Part shown: positions 43,176 through 50,986 of the stretch, one piece after another | How positions within the stretch are numbered: the first letter of the stretch is position 1 | Layout of the letters: each line of letters starts with the position of its first letter | From: Flavobacteriales bacterium UBA7666 | GTDB lineage: Bacteria > Bacteroidota > Bacteroidia > Flavobacteriales_D > Crocinitomicaceae | NCBI GenBank assembly: GCA_002483265.1 | Contig: DLHO01000018.1 | Location: forward strand, 215,405 to 279,404 | Length of the DNA stretch: 64,000 nucleotides | Direction: 5' to 3' | Translations under genes and position numbers: made by a program | The notes under the pieces: model-generated | What the model was told of the DNA's origin: nothing | Databases searched by the model: none | The model's input: only the letters and a program-made list of their open reading frames with translations

Positions 43176-43877
43176 ATGGCAGAAATTAGCAAGCCCAAAG
43201 GATCCCCGTCCATCGACATGACGCCGATGGTTGACTTGGCGTTCCTATTGGTAACATTCTTCATGCTTGCTGCTAATTTCCGTACGGATGAACCTGTTGA
43301 CATTTCGATTCCATCATCTATCGGTGAAAAAGAAATTCCACCAAAAACAGCAGTTTTGGTGAGCGTTGATAAGGGTGGTCGTATTTACTTCGACGTAAAA
43401 GGCGGTGAAGAAGTGCGTACCAAAATCCTTACAGATATGGCAGCAAAGTATAAGGTACAGTTAGGTAAAGAACAAATTGTTACTTTCTCGCGCATGTCAG
43501 GAAGTTTCGGTTGTTCTATGAAAGAACTTCAACAGTACCTTTCATTGGATGGTGAAGGAAGAAAAAAATACCGCAGAGAAGACCCTGCGTTTGCTGGAAT
43601 TCCTTCCGACAGTACACATAATGAGTTGAAGGATTGGATCTATTTTTCCAAAGGCCGTATGCTTGATTATGGTAAAGATCAATTTGAGAAAGAAAGCGGA
43701 AATAAAGGCCCCAATGGTGAGCCATTGAAAGCAGATGATTTCAAACCGAAATTTATCCTCAAAGCTGATATGGATGCAGAATACGTTCGCACCAAACAGG
43801 CGATTGAAACCTTCCGCGACTTGGATATTAATAACTTGAATTTTGTGACTTCGCAAGAAGCGGCACCAATTCGCTAA
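43176..43877 (+). CDS. exbD: ExbD-type biopolymer transport protein 1
   Basis: A 233-residue ExbD paralogue with one membrane helix (about 17-36) starting with the DMTPMVDLAFLLVTFF motif; D20 is the conserved proton-carrying aspartate. The periplasmic part is long, with an insertion (about 100-165, ELQQYLSLDGEGRKKYRRED and GPNGEPLKADDFKPKF) absent from classical ExbD, which is about 140 residues. It works with ExbB and TonB to use the proton motive force for outer-membrane transport. It begins 31 nt after exbB and is followed 13 nt later by a second exbD, probably giving a heteromeric ExbD pair. Confidence 0.92.
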   Translation: MAEISKPKGSPSIDMTPMVDLAFLLVTFFMLAANFRTDEPVDISIPSSIGEKEIPPKTAVLVSVDKGGRIYFDVKGGEEVRTKILTDMAAKYKVQLGKEQIVTFSRMSGSFGCSMKELQQYLSLDGEGRKKYRREDPAFAGIPSDSTHNELKDWIYFSKGRMLDYGKDQFEKESGNKGPNGEPLKADDFKPKFILKADMDAEYVRTKQAIETFRDLDINNLNFVTSQEAAPIR

Positions 43878-43890
43878 ATAACAAGAAAAG

Positions 43891-44529
43891 ATGGCAGAAT
43901 TAGCACAAGACGACGGCGGCGCAAAAAAAGGAGGTAAAAAACGTCCTAAGAAAGGCTCAGCACGTATCGATATGACGCCGATGGTGGATTTAGGTTTTCT
44001 TTTATTGACCTTCTTCGTAATGACTTCCACTTTTGCAAAACCAAAGGTGATGAGTTTGGCTTATCCGGCGAAAGATCCCGTTGACGTTCCAGAAGGACAA
44101 GACAAAGTAAACAATGCAATTACATTCATTGTTTCAGATGATCGTTTGTTCTATTACAAAGGAGAGTTTTATCCGGAAGGAAATCCAAAGGGAAAACCCG
44201 CGACTGAATTAATTGAAACCAATTTCGGTCCACAGGGAATTCGTAAATTATTGGCTGATGAAAACAAATTTGTTTTGAATAAAAAAGTTGAGCTGGATGC
44301 TAAACTTCAAAAGAAACAAATTGCCGATTCCATTCACAAAAAAGAATTGGACGACGCCAAAAGAGACAAAAGAGCTTTGAAGGTATTGGTAAAGACAGAT
44401 ATGAAAGCCAAGACCCGAAATTTTATTGACGTCATTGATGAGTTGTACATTGCATCCATAGGAGTAATTGCTCCGGTAGATATTATGAACAGCGAGCAGG
44501 CATTGTTAGACAAAACATTAAATAAATAA
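43891..44529 (+). CDS. exbD: ExbD-type biopolymer transport protein 2
   Basis: A 212-residue ExbD paralogue with a basic N-terminus (KKGGKKRPKKGSARIDMTP). The membrane helix follows (MVDLGFLLLTFFVMTSTF, about 31-48) with D33 as the conserved aspartate. The periplasmic domain contains a charged coiled-coil-like insertion (LNKKVELDAKLQKKQIADSIHKKELDDAKRDKRALK). Two different ExbD proteins next to one ExbB are usual in Bacteroidota. The stop is two nt before the tonB start, so all four genes are one operon. Confidence 0.92.
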   Translation: MAELAQDDGGAKKGGKKRPKKGSARIDMTPMVDLGFLLLTFFVMTSTFAKPKVMSLAYPAKDPVDVPEGQDKVNNAITFIVSDDRLFYYKGEFYPEGNPKGKPATELIETNFGPQGIRKLLADENKFVLNKKVELDAKLQKKQIADSIHKKELDDAKRDKRALKVLVKTDMKAKTRNFIDVIDELYIASIGVIAPVDIMNSEQALLDKTLNK

Positions 44530-44531
44530 AT

Positions 44532-45392
44532 ATGTTAATAACAGTCGTAATCCTTTTGGTTGTAGGTATTTCGTTATACGAGTACCTGAGCTCTAAGAGC
44601 TGGCAGCAAATCACATCTGTGGAGCGCAATGAAGTAGTATTTGAAGATCGTAACCACGAATATGGTGCGTACCAAATACGAACGAATTACAGCCGCAATC
44701 TGATCCTTGTTATGGCCGGCGTTATCCTGTTCATCGGAACGACTTTCGGAATTTATAAGTTGATTATGAATCTTCCGCAGGAAAAACCACAAGAAGTTCC
44801 TTTGGATTTATCTTCTTTTGCTATGGATGCTCCATTGGAAGAAGAAATAATTGAACCTCTTGAGCCGGAAATCCCACCGATGGAAAAAACAATTCAGTTC
44901 TTACCTCCTGTGGTAACTGATGATGAGGTAGACACCCCTCCTGCAATCCAGAGTGATTTGGAAGACACGAAGGTATCTGACAAAACTAATGAGAACGAAA
45001 CTGACCCATTTGCAAAAGTAGATCCAACTCCTCCGAAACCGAAAGAAGAGCCGATTAAGAAGCAAGAGGAAGTAATCTACGATATCGTTGATGAGCCTGC
45101 TGATCCACCCGGTGGAATGGCGGCTTTGAAAAAATACTTAGCGGAAAACATTAAGTATCCTCAAACTGCGGTTGAAATGGGATTGGAAGGAAAATGTTAC
45201 TTACAATTCGTTGTGAGTGAAAACGGTTACATCTCGAACGTAAAAGTAAAAAAAGGTGTAACAGATTGTCCGGAGTGTGATGAAGAAGCAAAACGCGTAG
45301 TTCGTGGCATGCCGAAATGGACACCAGGGAAAATTAACGGTAAAGCCGTAAATAGTACCTTCTCATTACCGGTTTCATTTAAATTAAATTAA
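44532..45392 (+). CDS. tonB: TonB energy transducer
   Basis: This 286-residue protein couples ExbB-ExbD to TonB-dependent outer-membrane receptors. It has two hydrophobic segments: one at the extreme N-terminus (MLITVVILLVVGISLYEYL) and one at about 56-77 (LILVMAGVILFIGTTFGIY). Between them is the NHEYGAYQIR motif typical of Bacteroidota TonB. A Pro/Glu/Lys-rich linker spans the periplasm, and the C-terminal domain (about 200-286) has DPPGGMAALKKYLAENIKYP and SMPKW-like GMPKWTPGK, plus a Cys pair in DCPECDEEA. It is last in the operon, followed by a strong terminator. Confidence 0.93.
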   Translation: MLITVVILLVVGISLYEYLSSKSWQQITSVERNEVVFEDRNHEYGAYQIRTNYSRNLILVMAGVILFIGTTFGIYKLIMNLPQEKPQEVPLDLSSFAMDAPLEEEIIEPLEPEIPPMEKTIQFLPPVVTDDEVDTPPAIQSDLEDTKVSDKTNENETDPFAKVDPTPPKPKEEPIKKQEEVIYDIVDEPADPPGGMAALKKYLAENIKYPQTAVEMGLEGKCYLQFVVSENGYISNVKVKKGVTDCPECDEEAKRVVRGMPKWTPGKINGKAVNSTFSLPVSFKLN

Positions 45393-45410
45393 TTTCATTT
45401 TTTAATATTG

Positions 45411-45443
45411 ATCCCCCTAGGCTAAGCCAAGGGGGATTTTTTT
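45411..45443 (+). terminator. Terminator after the exbB-exbD-exbD-tonB operon
   Basis: The stem ATCCCCCT/AGGGGGAT with an inner GGC-TAA-GCC hairpin is followed by a run of seven Ts. The next gene starts only nine nt later. Confidence 0.88.
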
Positions 45444-45451
45444 CATTTGAT

Positions 45452-45655
45452 ATGTTCAAGAACGTAACTCTTTATATCGCTTGCTTCATGGTAGTAGCCT
45501 TCCTATTCGCGGGTTTCTATCTGTTATTTACGGATATTCCTGTTAAAGGGCTCGAAGGCGGTAAACGTTTATTTTTTGTAGCCGTTCTATTTGCTTATGC
45601 CTCCTACAGAGGCTACAGATTATATACAGCATTTAAACAAAATAGAGAAAATTAA
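45452..45655 (+). CDS. Small two-helix membrane protein
   Basis: A 67-residue protein with two hydrophobic helices (about 5-28 and 38-56) and a polar, basic C-terminus (YRLYTAFKQNREN). It lies nine nt after the terminator and five nt before the PstS-like gene, so it is likely co-transcribed with it. No family is recognised. It may help anchor or assemble the neighbouring substrate-binding lipoprotein, but nothing in the sequence proves that. Confidence 0.7.
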   Translation: MFKNVTLYIACFMVVAFLFAGFYLLFTDIPVKGLEGGKRLFFVAVLFAYASYRGYRLYTAFKQNREN

Positions 45656-45659
45656 TATT

Positions 45660-46562
45660 ATGAAGAAACTTGTCCTCATTAGTCTGTTACTTGTTTTGGG
45701 AATTCAGTTTTCATGTAACACGAACCAAACACCTGACGATACTCCTCGCAGGGGTAAGAAAACGATGTATTTAGATGAGTCTTTCAAGCCGTTCATAAAA
45801 ACCGCATCTGAAGTATTCTCCGGAACCTATCCCGATGCGGAGCTAAATTTGGTTTACACCAGCGAATCCGATGCAATGAAAGCCTTGTCAGAAGGAACTG
45901 CGAGAACGATCTTTATTGGACGAGATTATACCAAGGAGGAAAAGAAATACTTGAGATCACTCAATATTACCGTTACCTCCGACATTATTGCAAACGACGC
46001 AATCACATTCATTGTGAACCTCGGAAATACAGACACTTTACTGACGCAGGATCAGATCCGCGATCTGCTTTCAGGGAAAAGATCCACCTGGCCGAATTCT
46101 CAAAAACCAATAGAGATTGTATTTGACAGAGTAAAATCTGCAAACTTTAATTACCTCCTCAACTGGATTGGAACTGATTTCGGGAAACAGGTTCATGCTG
46201 CAAAAAACACAGAAGATTTGATTAAATATGTCCAGACCAACCCAAACACGTTGGGAATAATTGGTTACAACCAAATCAGCGATACGGATGATCCTTTGGT
46301 AAAAATAAGACTGAAGCAATTCAAATTAGTTGGAATAAAAGGAAATGACAGATATTACTGGCTACCTAATAAAGCAAATATTTCCGCGAAAAAATACCCT
46401 TTTTGCAGACCAATCTGGGCAATTAATTCAGGGGCACCTGATGGATTGAACACAGGATTTGTAAATTTCCTGAATAGCCGACAAGGTCAGCTGCTTTTGG
46501 AAAAATGTGAATTGGGTCCCGGAAAAGGAACCCCAAGAGAAATTAACTTTATTGCGGAATAG
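45660..46562 (+). CDS. PstS-like phosphate-binding lipoprotein
   Basis: A 300-residue lipoprotein (signal peptide with lipobox QFSC) with a type II periplasmic binding fold like PstS: FIKTASEVFSGTYPDAELNLVYTSESDAMKAL, ANDAITFIVNLGN, LTQDQIRDLLSGKRSTWP, NTLGIIGYNQIS. PstS-like proteins bind phosphate for uptake or act as sensors; some in Bacteroidota are anchored alone without transporter genes, as here. The ATG at 45660 is preferred because it starts the signal peptide; the frame is open from 45591 inside the previous gene. No pstCAB genes are in the window. Confidence 0.85.
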   Translation: MKKLVLISLLLVLGIQFSCNTNQTPDDTPRRGKKTMYLDESFKPFIKTASEVFSGTYPDAELNLVYTSESDAMKALSEGTARTIFIGRDYTKEEKKYLRSLNITVTSDIIANDAITFIVNLGNTDTLLTQDQIRDLLSGKRSTWPNSQKPIEIVFDRVKSANFNYLLNWIGTDFGKQVHAAKNTEDLIKYVQTNPNTLGIIGYNQISDTDDPLVKIRLKQFKLVGIKGNDRYYWLPNKANISAKKYPFCRPIWAINSGAPDGLNTGFVNFLNSRQGQLLLEKCELGPGKGTPREINFIAE

Positions 46563-46568
46563 TTGCGC

Positions 46569-46588
46569 ACTTCGACTTCGCTCAGTGT
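46569..46588. repeat. Dispersed CTTCGACTTCGCTC repeat unit
   Basis: CACTTCGACTTCGCTCAGTG resembles the arms of the inverted repeat at 16263-16332. The ends CACT/AGTG can pair as a short hairpin. Confidence 0.65.
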
Positions 46589-46822
46589 TCCTTAATTACA
46601 AATTATTGAATCGCGATTCAAAACCACTCCATTTGTGCATACTAGCGGTTGATTTCCAGAAAAATATCATTCAATTTCGAGAGGACTCATTTCAATCAAT
46701 GAAGGGGGCATACCAATCGATTAATATGAAATAATCGTTAAGAAACGATTCCATTTAATCAGTTTATACTAATTTGGCAAAGGAATTGTATAGAGACCAA
46801 TACGTTGAAAAGACAAAATAAC

Positions 46823-48436
46823 ATGAACAAGTTAAAACTATTCGTTCTTGCACTAGGTTTAGGAACAGCTGCACAAGCTCAAACCCTGCAAGACGCAAAC
46901 AAGAAAACAGAAAACGAGCGTTATGATTTAGCGCGCAAAGAATATCAAAAATTGGTTCAGGCTGACCCAACCAGTGTAGAGAATGCTTTCTTTTTTGGAA
47001 ATTTCTATGCATTAATTGGAGAAAAAGATTCTGCTGTCACGATGTGGAGAAAAGCAGGCTCTATCAATTTGGAAGACAAGTTGGGAATGGTTTCTGCTGC
47101 AAAAGCATTGTACTTTCAAGGAGATACAACCACTGCAGGTCAACAGTTTTGTGAGATCATTAAGAAAACAAAACGCAAAAATGCGGTTGTTCTTCACCGA
47201 ATTGGTGAAACGTATGCAACAGGCCCATTAAAAAACCTGAAACTTGCTGAAACCTATTTGCGTGACGCAGTGCGTTTGGATCCTAAAAACATAGATGCGT
47301 TTATTCTATTAGGAGATGTATTGTTGGAGCAAAGTGGTTCTAATGCAACTCAGGCAACAGAACAATACAATAATGCTTTGGCAATTGATCCGAATTCAGC
47401 ACGAGTTATTGTACGCAAGGCTAAAATTTACCAACGTGTTCAAAACTACAAATTGGCAAATGAGGAGTACAAAAAAGCGCAAGCTGCAGATCCAAACTAT
47501 GCTCCTGCATATAGAGAAAATGCGGAATTGAACATTTTGTTTGATCAATATAACGCGGCAATTGAATCATGGGAAAAGTATTTAAAGCTGAATGATACGG
47601 ATGAAGCTCGTTATCGTTATGCAAGTTCATTATTCGGAGGAAAAAAATACTGCGATGTACTTCCGCAAATTGAACAAATCGAAAAGAATGGTTTTGTGAA
47701 CTTGTATACAAAACGTATGTTGTATTATTCCTTGTATGAGTGCAATGAATCAGGAGATAGTTTACGCTACGTTCAAGCTTTGAAAGAAAGTGACAATTTC
47801 TTAAAAATTGTTCCGAAGGAAAAGATCATTTCTACAGACTACAAGTACCGCGGATTGATCTATGACAAATTAGGGCAGGAAGACAAAACAATTGAGCAAT
47901 ATTACTTAGCTGCAGCAATTGATACTGCAAAAGCAGCAGATTACCTTTCTGATATTGCAAAACTGTATGCAGAAAAGAAAAACTATCCGATGTTGATTGA
48001 GGTGTACACCAAGAAAATGAATCAGTATCCATCCAAAATGCAAGCTATTGAGTATTACGATTTCGGTAGAGCTTACTACTTTGGACCAAAAGATTACAAA
48101 ATGGCTGATTCAATCTTCGGACGTTTAGTTGCAACTTCTCCAACATTCCCTGGAGGACATTTCTGGCAAGCAAGATCACGTGTTCAGTTGGACATCAATC
48201 CTAAGACTAAAACATATTTGGCGCAACCACAATATGAAAGCTTCTTAGCTTCTTTGACTCCTGAAGACATTGCTACTGGTTCATACAAAGCTTACATGAT
48301 TGAAGCTTCAAAATACCTGGGAGATTATTACGTAAACTCTCCTATGAAGGATAAAGTAAAAGCGGATGCCATGTGGAACAAGGTTTTAGAATTAGATCCG
48401 AAAGACACACAAGCAACAGCATACTTTAAGAAGTAA
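46823..48436 (+). CDS. Exported tetratricopeptide-repeat (TPR) protein
   Basis: The 537-residue product has a signal peptide (NKLKLFVLALGLGTAAQA) and about ten TPR-type helical repeats, for example AETYLRDAVRLDPKNIDAFILLGDVLL and ATEQYNNALAIDPNSARVIVRKAKIYQ (each about 34 residues). TPRs mediate protein contacts, so it is probably a periplasmic or outer-membrane scaffold; partners are unknown. The frame is open from TTG 46805, but ATG 46823 starts a proper signal peptide. It sits between exb/tonB genes and another TonB gene, which may hint at an envelope role. A terminator follows at 48460. Confidence 0.88.
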   Translation: MNKLKLFVLALGLGTAAQAQTLQDANKKTENERYDLARKEYQKLVQADPTSVENAFFFGNFYALIGEKDSAVTMWRKAGSINLEDKLGMVSAAKALYFQGDTTTAGQQFCEIIKKTKRKNAVVLHRIGETYATGPLKNLKLAETYLRDAVRLDPKNIDAFILLGDVLLEQSGSNATQATEQYNNALAIDPNSARVIVRKAKIYQRVQNYKLANEEYKKAQAADPNYAPAYRENAELNILFDQYNAAIESWEKYLKLNDTDEARYRYASSLFGGKKYCDVLPQIEQIEKNGFVNLYTKRMLYYSLYECNESGDSLRYVQALKESDNFLKIVPKEKIISTDYKYRGLIYDKLGQEDKTIEQYYLAAAIDTAKAADYLSDIAKLYAEKKNYPMLIEVYTKKMNQYPSKMQAIEYYDFGRAYYFGPKDYKMADSIFGRLVATSPTFPGGHFWQARSRVQLDINPKTKTYLAQPQYESFLASLTPEDIATGSYKAYMIEASKYLGDYYVNSPMKDKVKADAMWNKVLELDPKDTQATAYFKK

Positions 48437-48459
48437 ATTCTGAAAGTATAGATATTAGA

Positions 48460-48492
48460 ATCCCTTCCGTAACAACGGAGGGGATTTTTTTT
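48460..48492 (+). terminator. Terminator after the TPR gene
   Basis: The stem ATCCCTTCCGT/ACGGAGGGGAT (one G-T wobble) with an AACA loop is followed by eight Ts. Confidence 0.88.
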
Positions 48493-48518
48493 GTGCCCTG
48501 AATTTGAAAAAACGTATA

Positions 48519-48787
48519 AAACCACCTAGATACAACGCTTACGTAGAAGCTATAGCGAAGGCACATAGAGCAAATAGCTCTTTATTTTGAGAAGTAATGA
48601 TGCGATTTAAAAATAGAGTCACTGAATGACATGTATCAGTACCAACCAAAAATATTGCTTTGGACAATCTATTAAGAAAGAAAATAGATATTTAAGTTGA
48701 ATTTGAACTATTATCTATTTTTCTGGTCTTTATGTTTCATTCTCAATTTGGTCAAAACTATGTGACCTATACATCTATGTGGTCAAA
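48519..48787. repeat. Dispersed intergenic repeat, copy 3 (divergent)
   Basis: The left end (AACCACCTAGATAC, ACGCTTACGTAGAAGC, AGCGAAGGCACATAG) resembles the left part of the copy at 25505. The right end (CTATGTGACCTATACATC, TATGTGGTCAAAA) resembles the right end of the copy at 5546. The middle is not shared, so either the ends are the conserved part or another sequence is inserted. Confidence 0.65.
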
Positions 48788-48798
48788 AATAATTCACA

Positions 48799-48828
48799 TA
48801 AAAAAGCCCGAACATTTGTTCAGGCTCT
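48799..48828 (-). terminator. Terminator after the exported unknown gene
   Basis: On the minus strand GCCTGAAC-AAAT-GTTCGGGC (one wobble pair) is followed by a T-run, 21 nt after the stop. Confidence 0.8.
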
Positions 48829-48848
48829 TAATAAAATATCTAAAGTGC

Positions 48849-49655
48849 TTACTTCTTTCCTAAAGTCAATGCTTCATTCCATCTTAAAGGAATTGCTGTT
48901 TTATCGATTTTAACCTGAGTACTTTCTTGAAACACTCCGTTAAAAACCAACCACATTTCAACCATTTGCATATCGTTCTTGGAACCACCTTCCATCTTGC
49001 TCCAAGAAGCACTGATTGATTCTGTTTTTCCTTTTTCGATTGCAACCACATCTGCTTTTGATTTTGCAGTAGCGTATACATTTCCATCGGGCATTCTCAT
49101 AGAGATCTTTGCAGGTGAAACAAAGCCTAATCCTTCTCCGTTATAGGTCACATTAAACTTTACTTCTGTTTTTGCGGAGGTTTTTGATGAATTTACCAAA
49201 ACCACTTTAAAGTTTTCAGCGACAAATTCGTTGGATGAAATTGGTAATTTGAATTCAGGTGATTTGGATGCATCTTTCAAACGCACTTTGTAAAATCCAT
49301 CACATACAAAATTAAACGCACGGGCATCATTTAATCCTGTTCCCGTTGCACGTAAAATTCGTTTCTTATTATCATATGGCGGGATCAATAATTTATCTTC
49401 TTTAAAGCTTAAGGGTTTCCCTCCCATTTCAAACTTTCCTTCTTCAGGCACATACAAAACCCAATCATTCGTTTTATTTGTGATGGTCATTCTGAACTTC
49501 ACTTCTTTTGGAAGGGCAACGATATTATCAATTTCTACTTTGTAATTATCCGTTTCGAATGTGGTATCATTGTAAAACACTTTTTCATATTGGCCGAAAA
49601 CAGTTCCCGAAAGAGCCATTGTTCCAAGGAAACCAGCCATCATTAATACTTTCAT
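48849..49655 (-). CDS. Exported protein of unknown function
   Basis: A 268-residue protein with a signal peptide (KVLMMAGFLGTMALSGTVFGQ). The mature part has two beta-rich halves, YKVEIDNIVALPKEVKFRMTITNKTNDWVLY and FKVVLVNSSKTSAKTEVKFNVTYNGEG, that look like two related Ig-like or DUF4352-like sandwiches. No enzyme motif or lipobox is visible. It is single-gene and bounded by its own terminator. A role in the periplasm is likely from export alone; nothing more specific can be supported. Confidence 0.72.
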   Translation of the reverse strand: MKVLMMAGFLGTMALSGTVFGQYEKVFYNDTTFETDNYKVEIDNIVALPKEVKFRMTITNKTNDWVLYVPEEGKFEMGGKPLSFKEDKLLIPPYDNKKRILRATGTGLNDARAFNFVCDGFYKVRLKDASKSPEFKLPISSNEFVAENFKVVLVNSSKTSAKTEVKFNVTYNGEGLGFVSPAKISMRMPDGNVYATAKSKADVVAIEKGKTESISASWSKMEGGSKNDMQMVEMWLVFNGVFQESTQVKIDKTAIPLRWNEALTLGKK

Positions 49656-49931
49656 AGGTTTAATTTTTTAATTTTTTCCCAAACTTACCAAATTCGTGCC
49701 AATCACTTGAATCTTAAAACCGATTTCGGGCAATTAATATCCGTAAACCCTTTAAAAACAAACTGCTGGATTCATTAAATCTATTTACGCTACACTTAAA
49801 TAAGGCATTTCAACAGATAAAATTGTTTTAAAAAAAGGTATTCAATTAGTTATTAGATTAGAATATAGTAAAACCAAAAAGGCCTATTGGATTTACGTTT
49901 AGCTAGATAATAAACTTAAAAAAACCAAATC

Positions 49932-50798
49932 ATGGTACTTACACTTTCAATCATGGCAATCATAGTCGCATTTTCGCTTTATGATTACTTCTCTTCCAGA
50001 TCCTGGCAAATGGTCACATCTAAAGAGCGCAACGAAACCGTATTCGAAAACAGAAACAAGGAATATGGTGCATATAAAATCCGAAGAGATTACGACAAAA
50101 GAATTTTATTGGTATTCTTGGGCGTTACCCTTGGAGTCGGAGCATTATGGGGAGCATCTAGTTTATTCAGACCGCTGGAACAGAAAAAAAACAACGCCAT
50201 TTCAGGGGATAACATTGCAGTACTTTTCAATAAACCAGAGGAAATTCCGGATATTCCAAAACCGGAAGTTGAAAAACCTGTAGCTCCTTCAAAAGCTGAT
50301 ATAACAAAATTTGTTGTTCCAACACCTTCAGATGAACCTCAGGACACCAAAATCACTCCTCCGGATCCGGATAAAGAAATTGGTAAGGAAAAACAAATTG
50401 GTGATCCGGATGCAGATCCGTTCGATCCAAATAAGGTACTTGTTAAAGAGAAAGGAACAGGTGGCGATGGAACTGAAAAACTTCCTCCTTCAAACGATCC
50501 CGTTCCATATGTAGACGAACCAGCACAATTTCCGGGTGGAATGGATGCATTGCGTGAATTCATAAGAGATAACATTGATTTGAACATGATCGATGGAAGT
50601 GCAAAGATTTCTTTGAAATTCGTAGTAGATACAGACGGAACGATTTCTTCCGTAATGGTAACGAAAACAAGTGAAGATTGTAAATCATGTGAAAAAGCAG
50701 CAATTAAAGTGGTTAAATCCATGCCAAATTGGAAACCAGGGAAATTGAATGGTAAAGAGGTGAAAAGTTACTACAGACTTCCGATTAACATTCAATAA
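49932..50798 (+). CDS. tonB: Second TonB energy transducer
   Basis: A 288-residue paralogue of the TonB encoded at 44532. It has the same two-segment N-terminus (MVLTLSIMAIIVAFSLYDYF and ILLVFLGVTLGVGALWGASSL) around NKEYGAYKIRRDY, a long Pro/Lys/Asp-rich linker (KPEEIPDIPKPEVEKPVAP, DPDADPFDPNK) and a TonB domain from about residue 200 (FPGGMDALREFIRDN, KFVVDTDGTISSV, SMPNWKPGK). The Cys pair here reads DCKSCEKA. No exb genes are adjacent, so it probably shares the ExbB-ExbD complex encoded upstream. It is monocistronic with a terminator-like hairpin downstream. Confidence 0.92.
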   Translation: MVLTLSIMAIIVAFSLYDYFSSRSWQMVTSKERNETVFENRNKEYGAYKIRRDYDKRILLVFLGVTLGVGALWGASSLFRPLEQKKNNAISGDNIAVLFNKPEEIPDIPKPEVEKPVAPSKADITKFVVPTPSDEPQDTKITPPDPDKEIGKEKQIGDPDADPFDPNKVLVKEKGTGGDGTEKLPPSNDPVPYVDEPAQFPGGMDALREFIRDNIDLNMIDGSAKISLKFVVDTDGTISSVMVTKTSEDCKSCEKAAIKVVKSMPNWKPGKLNGKEVKSYYRLPINIQ

Positions 50799-50823
50799 AT
50801 AATACATATCTTTTTCATAATCC

Positions 50824-50861
50824 AAAAAGGGTGGGTACGCTTCGGCTACTCACCTTTTTTA
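50824..50861 (+). terminator. Terminator-like hairpin after the second tonB
   Basis: AAAAAGGGTGGGTA and TACTCACCTTTTTT form an imperfect stem around GCTTCGGC, with T-run, 26 nt after the stop. Confidence 0.7.
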
Positions 50862-50920
50862 TTTGGACAAGCTTGAACTTCCTTAATTCTAAAATTTTAG
50901 GAAGTTTTGTTCAATAAAAA

Positions 50921-50950
50921 TTGGATAAAAAAATAAAAAACGTAACTTTG
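50921..50950 (+). promoter_or_regulatory. atpD promoter (-33 TTG and -7 TAACTTTG)
   Basis: TAACTTTG at 50943-50950 lies 19 nt after TTG (50921-50923), close to the canonical Bacteroidota spacing. It leaves a leader of about 30 nt before the ATG. Confidence 0.7.
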
Positions 50951-50986
50951 CGCCCAAATTAAGGAATACACTTAAAAGGCAACAAA

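Noticed and set aside
43542..44030. 162-residue open frame antisense to the two exbD genes
   Set aside because: Both real genes are fully supported; the antisense frame has no motif and follows from their codon use.
50339..50722. 127-residue frame antisense to the second tonB
   Set aside because: A low-complexity shadow (Ser/Pro/Gly-rich) of the Pro-rich TonB linker.
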